DNA from: Lates calcarifer
Lineage: Eukaryota; Chordata; Actinopteri; Centropomidae
Reading direction: 5' to 3'
Assembly (NCBI RefSeq): GCF_001640805.2
Contig: NC_066850.1
Span: 17,853,036 to 17,917,035, forward strand
DNA length: 64,000 bases
Shown here: piece after piece, positions 34,936 through 45,702 of the stretch
How the letters are laid out: the number at the start of each line of letters is the position of its first letter
Numbering within the stretch: the stretch's first letter is position 1
The notes under the pieces: generated by a model
The model's input: the letters and a program-made list of their open reading frames with translations, nothing else
Database searches by the model: none
What the model was told of the DNA's origin: nothing
Position numbers and translations under genes: made by a program

Positions 34936-36597
34936 TTGGACTAAAGAGACAGTGACGTGTACAAGAGGAGAGCCAGGATTGTTTTTTTTTCCTCACATCA
35001 GCTCATACATTTGCACATGTGTGTTTGTCAGGGTCACAGGACTGGAGCCAGAGTCTGTGTGTCATTTTAGCAAGTGCATTTTATTTAAGGGAGAATTGCA
35101 CAACTTATACATGTGGGTATATTGGCAGGAGCTGCTCATATAAACTGATGGATACTCCATGGTTGACAGGATGTACACAGCCACAAGGAAGGTCTGGATT
35201 TGAAATAAAACATGAGGTAAACTTTGTTCTGTGGAAATCTCTCTGGCAGCACAGAAATATGTGGAGAGCTATAATAATAGTTATTAAGTATTCTGTAATG
35301 GCAAAAGAAGAAAGAGTGAAGCTTGTGCTCATTAAAGATCTCCAGACATGTTTGAACACATATAACAATACTGCTTTAACTAACAGTTACCTCATCAGAA
35401 ATTACAGGCTCTTCTTCTCCCTCATTAAAAAACATTTGCGTATTCATATGCATTTGTTTTAAATTTTTAACTCAGACAAGATGTCTCCTACTTAAGTCAA
35501 TATACTATAGAATCACTACAAACTGTGACTGTGCTAATGCTTCTTCTGAGATTTACAGTGTACATTAGCACAGTATTCTAGTGTGACATCAACTATAACA
35601 ACACCATCTCCATCTTGTGTATACTTTTGTAAACATTGTCTTTTGTACATCTTATTGCATCTTTTTATAATTTCCCATAATATTTGTGTGACTGATTTTC
35701 CTTCCTCTCCATCATCTGAGCTCTCCATCATTCACAGAATGCCTGTGGTCAGTCCCAGGATCAGTCTGGAAGCTGACTGTGGAATGATCTTCAGCCCCTG
35801 TAAATCAGGAGGTTCACACATGCTGATATTGCCTGCAAAATTCACGAGAACCACAGCACACATTTGCATTTCACCATTTTCTTTTCTTTCTGTCATTATG
35901 TCCATGCTGTTTAATTTCAATACAATTCATACAAAGCCCTTTTACTTTGCATTGTTTAAAGTCAGGACCTGTGGGAGAGTGGGGGACTCCACACCTTGCA
36001 GGGGCTGGGGGAGTATTCTTTTCATAATAGGCTTGTGCCTCAGCACGCAAATTCACAAATGCAGATGTATAAGTAGACAGGTGCCTGTGTTCGTCATTTC
36101 CCTTCAATGCCATGTTAAGCTCATTCTAAAAAACAAAAGTTCTCCACACCAACCAAAAAACAAAGGGCAAGCAGCAAAGCCTGAAGCACAACTCTATCCA
36201 TGTCTCCCAAGCTGAGGAGCAGCAGCAGCCAAACAATTACAGACAATCAGGCTGAGCAGCCAAGCTGAACCAGGCCAGATGATGACTAAGAGAGTGGGAG
36301 ACGGAGAATACAGAGGGAGAGAGCAAGAGAGAGAGAGAGAGGGGAGCAGAAGGGACAGGGCAGTGGGAGCTGTATACCCCCCTGGTGCCTCACAGCTCAC
36401 TGCACAAAGATTACAGCAAGCAGAGTGAAATACAGTTAAATGGAAGATTAAACTCCATAAACTGTACACTGAATACTACAACTTTATCAATGCAATAGAT
36501 GAATACAATTAAAAGTATTCATTGTAGGTGTATTTATTTTTAAAGCTGTGGCTACACTAACCTGTCACAGGGCCCAGGGCAACATTTGGGCCACAAT
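34936..36597. other. Non-coding stretch
   Basis: This holds the longest open frame on the plus strand (35583-36215, 210 codons), which lacks any domain, repeat or splice support. A short (GA)n tract lies at 36322-36342. Confidence 0.4.
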
Positions 36598-36870
36598 TAC
36601 AACTAAAATAACTGAAGCCTTATGGGAATAGTTCAGCATTTTGAAAAAAAGATAATTATTTTATACTTTCCAGCATTGGCAAAAGACTGATGTCACATTT
36701 ATGTAAAGCGCTGAGCTGGAGTCAGAATGTGGTTAAACTAGCTTAGCCTAAAATCTGGGAGCAGGGGGAAACAGCCTGTCTGAAGTTTAAAAATACACCT
36801 ATGAAGCTCACTGATTTACACTGAGTAACTTTGTTTCATCTGTGCATAAAAGAAACTTGTTGCAAAAGGT
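36598..36870 (+). repeat. Dispersed fish repeat, copy 1
   Basis: AACTAGCTTAGCCTAAAATC and GGGAGCAGGGGGAAACAG, then CCTGTCTGAAG and AAATACACCTATGAAGCTC, match in order the copy at 39.8 kb. The family is common in fish and is non-coding. Boundaries are approximate and no terminal repeats are seen. Confidence 0.65.
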
Positions 36871-37049
36871 ATGTGCTGGGAGTATTTCTTAGTGAACAAC
36901 AACTGAGTTCACTGACAGCTTTTTTCAGACTTCTGGATGGGAGATTTATTACCATCATGCCTCTACAGAGACATTTTCCTTAAAACATGTGCTCACTGCC
37001 TGAACCTGCAACCCGTGTTGTAGCTGAAGACATCGCATGGGAGTCCTGA

Positions 37050-37440
37050 GCTGATGGATAAAATGCTGTTCATCAACAATTCATCTCACCGGGCAAGGAC
37101 AAACATCCTTATCCCATCCCCTCCCTACAGGGGTACACCATGGACCACTGCTGGGGCAACTTCTCTTTGCAATATACACCACCTCCTTGGGTCCAGTTAT
37201 CTGCTCCTATGCTTCTCATATCACTGCTATGGAGACAACACCCAACTATACCTGTCATTCTCACCAGATGACCACACATCTCGATGTGGATCTCTGCCTG
37301 TCTCAGACATATCCACATGGATCTCTCCATCACAATATGAACATCAAAATCACCTCTTCATCTCTCACTACAACAAAAGACCAGCCAGGACCAAGGTGCA
37401 TCCATCTGCCAGTGGAATCGCTTCTCTGCATTGTATGTAT
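37050..37440 (+). pseudogene. L2-like LINE reverse-transcriptase fossil
   Basis: One frame reads SYHCYGDNTQLYLSFSPDD near 37212-37270. This is the palm-core region of L2-type reverse transcriptases, where the catalytic box is normally YADD. Here it is YGDN (37228-37239), so both the Ala and one catalytic Asp are altered. Upstream, GVHHGPLLGQLLFA-type residues (spread over frames at 37132-37176) recall the GSVLGPLLF motif. DISTWI near 37305 is the post-palm segment. It covers only about 130 codons of a protein normally many hundreds long. It abuts a SINE tail at 37441. Confidence 0.75.
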
Positions 37441-37600
37441 TGATGTATGTATGACTGTGTTAGAAAGTACTTTGTATGAATAGAACAAGTGCTGTATGAA
37501 TGTCTGTGTGAATGGGTGAATGTGACCTGTAGTGTGAAGCACTTTGAGTGGTTGATATGACTAAAAAAAACACTATATCAGTGCAGTCCATTTATCATTT
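37441..37600 (+). repeat. 3' part of the tRNA-derived SINE seen at 3.2 kb
   Basis: GAATAGAACAAGTGCTGTATG, GAATGGGTGAATGTGACCTG, then AAGCACTTTGAGTGGTTGA and GTGCAGTCCATTTATCA match the reverse complement of 3177-3300. The tRNA head is missing and the fragment starts directly at the end of the LINE remnant. Confidence 0.8.
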
Positions 37601-38765
37601 AAATAGAAATAGTTCTTAGTACTTGCTTCACAGTTTCCTACTGTGCTGATGCTTCAGTGTTGTCCCTCACTTTGGATTTTGGACTTTACTCATTTGGCAG
37701 ATGCAGAATAATGTAAATGTAAATGTTCGTTAATAAACAATGTTCTGTACATTGTCCCCTTTAAACCACAAAGTGTCAGCTCTGCATTTGTGTTTAACTA
37801 AATGAAACAAGACACAACCTGTTTATTAGTGAGCTTAAGAGGTGTTGGTACAGAGAGAGTGAGACTAGCACTTTTCTTAATGCTAAGATACAGACAGATA
37901 TTAGCATCATGTTGATTTTCTTATGTAGTTCTTAAAAACAAAGTGCACTGCAATAAGTTGAGTTATATAGGACCAACTGACATGAAATGAACCTGTGGCC
38001 TTTGTGGCTTCTGGGGGTCTGTGGCCCTTGGGTAGTTCCCTGAATTGCCCAGCTAAAGCTATCTAGCTTTGGGTAAAGCTAACCTAAGCATAACTTGTCT
38101 CCACTGCGATTGTACATGTTGAATTACATTGTGATCTCACATCTTATCCTATGTAATGAGTCCAAAGTAAATTTTCCTAAAGTAAGGTGTTGGAAATGAT
38201 TTTTTTTAATGACTTTACTGCTTGTATAATGAACAGAGCTGCTCAGTGACTGGGTAATGGAGACTTGGCTGGCATGAATGTAAAGAGTCCCCACATGGAA
38301 TCAGAGCCTGTACTTGGACCCTTCTCAAAAGTTCCAATCATCTGTTCAGAGCAGCAGTCAGCTGATCCCAGCTTTCCACAGTTAATCTATACCGATACTC
38401 TAAAATAAATACTGCCTTCAAGTCTTCAGCTGTGGGGTAGACTCTGACTTTATTTCCATTTCCTATACTCCTCTGCATGGGGATAATGCCACTACATTAC
38501 AGATACTGTTAATTTTTCCTTTGCTGTCAGTTTGTACACACTGAACAACCTTGTAGTTCATTTTTTCAGTTTGTCAGCACATTGGCTCTCAGCTGTTTTT
38601 CTTCCTCTCTCCTCACTGCTTCTCTGCCTATGACTGAGAGTTAAGACTGGAGAAAGTTAATAAGGTTCAGATGCCCTCCACTGTCTCACTGCCTGCTACC
38701 AGCTCTCTCTCCATGAGCCACATACAGTCCAGTTACTGACAGTTTGGTGTGAGTACACGGGTCAT
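37601..38765. other. Non-coding stretch
   Basis: Unique DNA with no exon recognised. Confidence 0.4.
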
Positions 38766-38784
38766 GCTGCTGCTGCTGCTGCTG
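38766..38784 (+). repeat. (CTG)n short tandem repeat
   Basis: About six CTG units, just upstream of the second LTR. Confidence 0.9.
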
Positions 38785-38815
38785 TGTGGTCATGAAAGAA
38801 ACTCAGGAAACTGAT

Positions 38816-39355
38816 TGTCATGTTTGGGTAAGGGGCACAGGAGAAAGACCTAAATGCAGACAGTTCATGGAATTTATTGCAAACCAACAATACAAACAAA
38901 AACTCACTGGCAGCTCTGGCAAAGGAGAAAAGTCCAACAGCACAAAATCCACAATTGATACAAATGAAAAGCACGGCACAGAAACACAACACACAATGCA
39001 CAATGCACAATGCAGGTCCAGGGAGCAATGCAACATGGGAGTAAGACACAAGACAAGGGAAAGACAGGACTATATATATATACACTGGGGAATGATTAAC
39101 CAATTGAACACAGGTGTGCCCGGAAACAATTAAGGAGGGAAACAGAGCAAAGACTGAAAGTAAAACACAAGAGACACACCAGGAGAAGTAACTTCAAAAT
39201 AAAACAGGGGACAAGGGGATAAGACAGGGGGGGATACCAAAAACCAAGAAACCAGAATCACAAAAACACACAGGAACTGCAAAACACCAGAAACACAAGA
39301 GAGACCAGATGAATCATTTCACACCAAGAACTGAAAAGCCATCCCAAACATGAGA
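38816..39355 (-). mobile_element. Probable solo LTR, 540 bp
   Basis: The plus strand starts TGTCATGTTTGGG and ends TCCCAAACATGAGA; the expected end is CATGACA, so one base has changed. On the minus strand a TATA-like run (39071-39082) is followed about 200 bases later by AATAAA (plus-strand TTTATT at 38873-38878) and then the LTR end. That is the promoter and polyadenylation order of an LTR. Flanking 5-mers differ (CTGAT and GAAAA), so the target duplication is lost or the boundary is slightly off. No internal retroelement sequence adjoins it. Minus-strand open frames at 38762-39103 are incidental. Confidence 0.7.
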
Positions 39356-39774
39356 GAAAATGCACATTTACAACAGAAACTAAGTGACAACAGTCAGTCA
39401 GGAGGCAGGTCAGCTACTTTGATAATAATGCTCATTGCATACAGTTATAGAAATAATATAAAGTGGGCACATTATGTACAAAATTTAATGCAAGAGTTTA
39501 AAAAGTGAAAAACCTTCATCAGTATAAATGAACTGGGAGTTATCACTATTATTACTACTACAGTCAGAAAACCATCTGACAGGCAGTTGTAATAGTAACT
39601 GGTCAGCTCCGTCAGTCTGCAAAATGTATGTGTAAGTGGAGGTTCCCTCTTTCCCTTTGTCTTTTCATGCATGTCTTTTCTTGTGATTAATTCTACGTTC
39701 AAATAAATTAGAGGTATTGAAGAAACTGTTTTTACACTTGTTCACTCTCCTGCCAAAAGTTGGATGAGAAGATC
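39356..39774. other. Non-coding stretch
   Basis: No feature recognised. Confidence 0.4.
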
Positions 39775-39990
39775 AACATCACTCTCATGTCTGCACATTA
39801 ACTATGGAGCTATAGCCAGAAGACTAGCCTAGCATAAAGACTGGGAGCAGAGGGAAACAGCTAGCCTGTCTCACACTCAGGTTCAAAAACACACCTACCA
39901 ACACCTCTAAAGGTTGCTAATTATAACACACCGTATCTGGTTTTCTGAAACTGTTTATTAGGAACCTGATTACCTGGAAACTTCACAGTG
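39775..39990 (+). repeat. Dispersed fish repeat, copy 2
   Basis: AGACTAGCCTAGCATAAAGA, CTGGGAGCAGAGGGAAACAG, CTAGCCTGTCTC and ACACCTACCAACACCTCTAA share order and sequence with 36598-36870. Boundaries are approximate. Confidence 0.65.
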
Positions 39991-40389
39991 ACAACACGAC
40001 TCAGCCAAGAAATAGTCAGAGCATGAAACTAGAACCACACATTGCTGTACAGCTCTGTCTGTGTACAGATTAAACAGTGTGGATGCTGTAACAGTCTGGG
40101 CACTGTGACCTGATGAATGTGAATGTGTGTGTATGTGTCTTTTGCTTTTCTAAGGAGAGATGACTTAAAGCAGGACAGCAGGAAAGGAAAGGTGTAAAAT
40201 GTACTACAAGAGATCCCTGTTTTGGGCATAGGTTATGTTGTATTTGTTATAATGTAGTTTTTGAAATATGACAATGAGTGTATTGTTTTGTATATGGTAT
40301 CAGGCCCTTTTATAAAAAGTCTCAAACTTTTTAGTCTTATATCAACATTGCTAGGCCACTACCGCTATAAGAAAGAAATCTGACTGTTT
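39991..40389. other. Non-coding stretch
   Basis: Nothing recognised. Confidence 0.4.
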
Positions 40390-40730
40390 AGTGTTTCCCC
40401 TACAATTACTGTCATGGGGGACGGGTTGTCCAACAAGGGTGGGTGCGGGGTATTTATATTATAGTTATATACGGATAGCCTCCCTAACAGCAAAGTCACT
40501 GATGGCAGATACCACGTGTTAAAAAACATTATTGTGGTATACTGATATTGTGGTTTGAGTTTATCATGGACTTCTCCAACATTTGGGGTCGGTGTCTGTC
40601 CATCTATGATTTTACAGACTTGTAACACTTACACTTAACCTGGCGAGTTGTCAACCTGTCTCCTCTGCAGCTCTTCCACTCCTGTGCGCTGACGCATTCA
40701 CGGGCCAAGACAATGGTAGGAGAAACACTG
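40390..40730. mobile_element. hAT-like non-autonomous element
   Basis: The left end reads AGTGTTTCCCCTACAATTACT. The reverse complement of the right end reads CAGTGTTTCTCCTACCATTG, an inverted pair of about 15 bases with few mismatches. This terminal type is frequent in fish hAT elements. The flanks share CTGTT but show no clean 8-bp duplication. There is no coding sequence. Confidence 0.6.
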
Positions 40731-40899
40731 CTGTTGTTGTGTCACATTACCAGACCTCAAACTGCGCTCAGTGTCGTGCACTGACACAGGTGGGCTACAG
40801 CTTCTACTTGGAGTCAACACTCTTGCTACATGTTTGAATAGAAATACATCTATTCTTCTTCAGTATGCCGTAATTATCTGAATTAACGCAATGATAAAT

Positions 40900-40999
40900 A
40901 TTTATTGTTGTTGAGAATTAATCGTGGCATTTATACCGGGGCACAGCTCATTTATACCGGGTCATATGCCCCAGTAAAAGGGGTCTGGCGACGCCCCTG
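40900..40999. repeat. Right end of a second hAT-like element
   Basis: ATTTATACCGGGGCACAGC and ATTTATACCGGGTCATATGC form a short internal direct repeat. They are followed by GGGTCTGGCGACGCCCCTG, whose reverse complement begins CAGGGGCGTCGCCAGACCC, an hAT-style terminus. The left end is not visible. Confidence 0.45.
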
Positions 41000-43424
41000 C
41001 ATTTGACTGTGGAGTGTATGGAACGTACAAGAAATCAGGGATAGAGAGAGGCGCAACACAGATACCAGCTGGAAGCAAACTGGGGACAGTGCTATTACAG
41101 TATTTGGTACGTGACAAGGCTACCAAAATTCCCTACAGATCAATACTTTGAATAGAGCTCCACTTGGAGCAGCTAGCACTCTGTTAGAAATACAAGAGAG
41201 GAGCTTTAAAGACTAATTTAAACACACCTACACACAATCACACAAACAGCAGCACTGACTGAACCATATTTAAACACACTCAGTTTAATGCACCCACAGC
41301 TGGTTAGAAAACCATACATACACACTAGTGGCTGCCTCTGATGGAATATGACAGCCGTTCCTTGTGTGTACAGTCATACACACATTGTCTAGCTGAAGAT
41401 GCTCAATCTGAAAGTTTACAATATTTCCCTATGCACATACACACATACACGGTACACAGCAGTGAAGTTAATCACACACTCCTTATCATAGCTAATGACT
41501 GAATGACACACAATTATCCGACACAGACCGGGTCTGTGGGCGAGACGATCATCTGACTGCTGCATCGTCCTCATGGCGGGCGACCGTAGGCGTCAACACG
41601 CAGCTATTAGAGGCCTGTTATCAACCTGCTGAGGAACAGCTGTCTGTCTGTCTGTCCCCTGGCAGCGCTATGAAAAATAGTGATTAATGAGACAAGTCAA
41701 TTACCTCAAGCAAAACATGAAATCATTTTGTTGAAGTTCCAGAATGAGCTCACAGGCCCAGTGGCTGCTGCTGCTGCTGCTGCTGCTGCTGTGCTCTGGA
41801 GAGCAGAGCTGCAGACGTCTCACACTGTGCTGTCGACAGGTGAAATCCTCACTACTCCAAAATGTCAAGCTTTCTCGCTCGGGCTTGCTTACATTTTAAT
41901 GACAGCGTATTTTAGTTTATCTAAAGGACTTCACAACTACACAGCTGTAACTGTCTCAGCTCAAACAGAAGCAGGAAAATCAAAGAGTTCACTCTAACCC
42001 CTAGAGATACAGATCATTTCAACTGTGAGCTCAGTACTACAGCACCACTCTGCTTCAGACACATCTGCATGACACCTGGGGCCTTTCTTTCTATTGTACT
42101 CCTTTATTCAGACAATAAAATTCACATTAACAGTCATTAACAATAGCATAAATGAGCGAGAACACACATATCTGTGGCTTTAACAGCTCTATTTTTTCGA
42201 AGGGGAAACTGTGTCAGTGTGCTGTTCAGTTTTCATCAAGTCATCAACAAGAAGAGACTTTTTTTTTGTATATTTAGATTTGAAGATATTTGGCAATATT
42301 ATAATTATGGTAATTTAATTCATTTTTGTTTGTTTATCACCCAGCTGTCTATTCTGTTATGTAGCCTGTTATATTTCCATAAAGCTTCTGCATGACAACA
42401 AAGCCCAAATTGGTGCAACAAAGCTTGTCAGGATAAAGATTTTGAAAGAAACTCAGTTTATCAGTCAGAAAATGCTTTCATTACTTAACATCCTTTTAAA
42501 CTTCAAAATTCAAAATAAATTCAAAATAAAAACCCACCCTCGCTTGCACTTGTAAGCAGCCAGATTGAGCAGATCCAGTGGTTGGTGGAAATTTGCATCC
42601 CCGTTTTTCCTGGCTTGTTGACTGGGTCAGAACTTGCGTCTCTGGCTGGATCCAACGTGTTTGAGGTAAAGGAAGAATTCCAGAGGGTCAGAAGTTCAGA
42701 AACAAAAGGGAATAGATCATTCTCTATTTCTTTTGACACTCTGTGGCTTGCAGTGGAAGTTAGCCAGGTATAATGGCCAATTAGTATGTGATGTGTGTAT
42801 TATTGTGGCACTGAATAAACATAAATACACCCACTCTTATGTATGTTGTTTCAAGACAGAAAGAGAAATATAAACTAACCTCGAGACGATAAAAATGCAA
42901 AACAATTATTAACACAAACAGGCATTAAAACTTTTCTGACCACCAACAACTTGCATCAGCAAGTCTTAATGAAATCCACAGGCAACAGGCTAACAAGCAC
43001 TGAGTCTACTGTCTGACCCTGGTGCCCTGATGCTCTCAAGTGGTGTCTTTGGTATTCCACAGAGTACGGACTGCAGTTTTGTGTGGAAAGTGTGGAGGGC
43101 AGTGGTCAATTTGAGTGTATGGGTCAGGTCGAGTCAAGTATATGAGTATGTAATACTGAACAGTCTGTAAAGTGAATGTACAAAAACACCCAGTGACCAC
43201 CTGCACTAAAGCAGCAGAACTCAGTCACACAGCACTGACTGAGTTTGTAACTCTGTTTATGCTCAGCTGGTAACATATAAAAGCTGAGGGAAGAGAAGAC
43301 ATGAGCTTTTGTCATGTGGGACTTTAGAGTGCAAGGCAGTACATACTGGTGCACACACAACACAAATCAAACTGGAAAAAGAACTGGTTCAAATGATTTG
43401 TTCATTCTTTTTTTTCCCAGTGCT
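41000..43424. other. Mostly unique non-coding DNA with one regulatory-looking block
   Basis: The 41515-41700 part is a dense non-repetitive block. A (CTG)n tract lies at 41766-41791 and gives a spurious poly-Ala frame. The remainder shows no exon or element. Confidence 0.4.
41515..41700. promoter_or_regulatory. Candidate conserved non-coding element
   Basis: Non-repetitive and locally GC-richer, with CACAATTATCC, an E-box CAGCTG at about 41637, and GTGATTAATGAG at about 41679. It looks like developmental enhancer sequence, but conservation is unproven here. Confidence 0.3.
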
Positions 43425-43722
43425 AGTTCAGTCATGTTTGAGCCCAGGGCTTTCCTGTGTGGAGTTTCCATGTTCTCCCTGTGCTTGTGTGGGTTCTCTC
43501 TGGGTTCTCCAGCTTCCCCCCCCCCCCACAGTCCAAACACATGCAGGTTAACTGGTGACTCTAAATTACCTGTAGGTGTGAATGGTTGTTTGTCTGTATA
43601 TGTTGGTCTGGTGATCTGTACAGGGTGTGTCCCGCCTCTCACCCATTGACAGCTGGGATAGGCTCCAGCCTCCCTGCAACCCTTCACAGATAAGCAGTAT
43701 AGTTAATGGATGGATGGATAGT
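43425..43722 (+). repeat. tRNA-headed SINE with L2-like tail, head eroded
   Basis: GTGTGGAGTTTCCATGTTC, CCACAGTCCAAACACATGCA, GGTTAACTGGTGACTCTAAA and GGATAGGCTCCAGCC follow in the family order. They end in GATAAGCAGTATAGTTAATG and a GGAT tandem. A C run of 13 interrupts it at about 43518. Confidence 0.85.
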
Positions 43723-45382
43723 TCATTCATTCATATGCATATAGGTCCAAACTTTTACTCTGGGCAGCTTTTCATGTACTGATCCCAGTAAAGACATAAT
43801 CTGGCCACTTTTTGAATTTGAATTTAATTGAATTGAATTTAAGTTCAATATTCACCTGCAGTTTAGCTCTCATCACCTTCTGTGTAGATGTATAGGCTTT
43901 CTTTTGATGCTCACACAATTTAGTGTGAGGGGTAGTAGGCATGAGCAAGCAAACCTTGTTTGTTGGTGAAGCAGTTTGGAGAGTTGTACTGATGAGTAAA
44001 GATGAGACACTCCATTCTCCAATTCATATCATAAGACTAATATTACATCATATTCTGCTGGGCCCCAGCTTGTCATCTGATGCATGTTCTTCTAGTCTGA
44101 CAAAGTAAGCTTTAATATGGAGAGACAGACAGAGCCTAAGCCTCCTCCACCCATTCTGAGGCTGCATCATCTGCGTTCATACATCGCCTAATGATATTTT
44201 TAATGAGGGCATTGAGGGAATTTGGCTCGTCAGTTCATTATACCTTTTTTTTTTTTTAAATACAATGTTTGCTTTGTTATGGAAACTTCCCCCCCACTCT
44301 GCTGGGATTAGCTTTTCAAGCTAATGAGCCCAAAACAAGCGACTTTGAAAAGAACAGACAGAAAAGCAGCTCGCCTGCAGCGGCCTCTCGCCTCCGCCGC
44401 CAAGACAAGAATACAGCATTATTAGCTACTGTCTCACTCACACATTCACACGCTGTTTCTGTCATGCTATTGAAGAAATTTGTGGCATTCCTCTCGATGT
44501 GTCACACACGCATGCAAAGAAAATGTTTCTCCAATCTTCTCCTGTTCACTCAGTTTTCAAAGTGGCAGACAGCACCAGCAGATCTATTTTATTGAGGTGG
44601 TTCAGAGAGGTCATGTGAGTGATGTAACACACTGCTCAGTTTTATCTGACACACACCAGCCGTAGCTGCAAAGTTCTGATGTCTTGCAGAGAGTTTGATG
44701 CTGGCTGGGATTCATTTCAGATAGGATTTCAGAGGAGAACACGCCCGGCGTCTGCACTTATGAACTGACGTGTCACAAACTGATGTCTCAATCACAGTTG
44801 GCTGCACGGTGAGTGAGTCTGTGATCGTGATCACACTGCTGCATTTCAATGCACATGTAGCGCTGTGAATCTACAGGGAAATAATAAAGATGAGAGGAGA
44901 TAGGAGGCTGAAAACAGGGCAGTTAATCTTTGATTGTATGGAGAGGAGACAGCAATGCAATGTAAAACAGTCAGGGGCATGGGGGAATAGGTATGTGTGT
45001 GTGTGTGAGTGTGTGTGTGGATGACTGATGTTCCTCCTATTTCCCTTTACCCTGTCTCTACTTTTTCTTCCATCTCAACATATCTATTTTATAGCTCACT
45101 CGTCTATATTGCATGGTCTGGTAAAATGATAAAACGCTGTGTGTTAACCAACAGTGGGGAAGGTTACTCCTGTGACACCTATGCTACCACAGAGCAGCCT
45201 GTTTAAAGGATCACGCTGCTTGTGTTGATGGTTTTGCCTGTTTTAAGCGGCTGGCTGGAGTTTGGAAGGATCATAAGATGATTGATGGAGAGAAATGCTT
45301 CATAAATTGTATCTATATTTGTTCTATATCTTCAATCCTTTGGGTTTTTCTTCCTTTTTTTGATCTGGAACATACCACCAAT
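43723..45382. other. Mostly unique non-coding DNA
   Basis: This includes a regulatory-looking block (44100-44420), a T run at 44246-44257 and a short TG tract at about 44994-45019. No exon recognised. Confidence 0.4.
44100..44420. promoter_or_regulatory. Candidate conserved non-coding element
   Basis: CGCCTAATGATATTTTTAATG (44184 on) and GATTAGCTTTTCAAGCTAAT (44306 on, containing an AGCTTTTCAAGCT near-palindrome) sit in DNA without repeats, apart from the T run. The block includes a GC-rich end with CCGCCGCC. The pattern fits an enhancer but is not proof. Confidence 0.3.
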
Positions 45383-45702
45383 GGGTGGCACGGTGGTTAG
45401 CGCTGTCGCCTCACAGCAAGAAGGTTCTGGATTTGAACCCCAGTTTGCCTGCTTTTCTGTGTGGAGTCTGCATGTTAGCATGCCTGTGTCTGCGTGCGTT
45501 CTCTCCCTGTGCCTCCAGCTTCCTCCCACAGTACAAAGACATGCAGGTTACTTGGTGACTCTGAATTGCCCGCAGGTGTGAATGTGAGTGTGAATGGTTG
45601 TTTGTCTCTATATGTCAGCCCTGTGATAGACTGGCCATCTGTCCAGGGTGTAGCCTGCCTTTTGCCCAGTGTCAGCTAGGACTGGCTCCAGCTCCCCTGT
45701 AA
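45383..45702 (+). repeat. tRNA-headed SINE, head intact, tail truncated
   Basis: The head reads GGTGGCACGGTGGTTAGCGC, then TCACAGCAAGAAGGTTCTGG and a B-box-like GGATTTGAACCCC. The body matches the other copies through GACTGGCTCCAGCTCCC. The GGATAAGCGG-type tail is lost. This copy shows best that the family has a tRNA-like 5' end. Confidence 0.88.

Noticed and set aside
35583..36215. Longest open frame (210 codons, plus strand)
   Set aside because: Composition follows T/C-rich DNA, no domain or splice support, and overlapping open frames on the other strand.
41680..41997. Plus-strand frame with a poly-Ala run
   Set aside because: The Ala run is a CTG/GCT microsatellite; no other protein signal.
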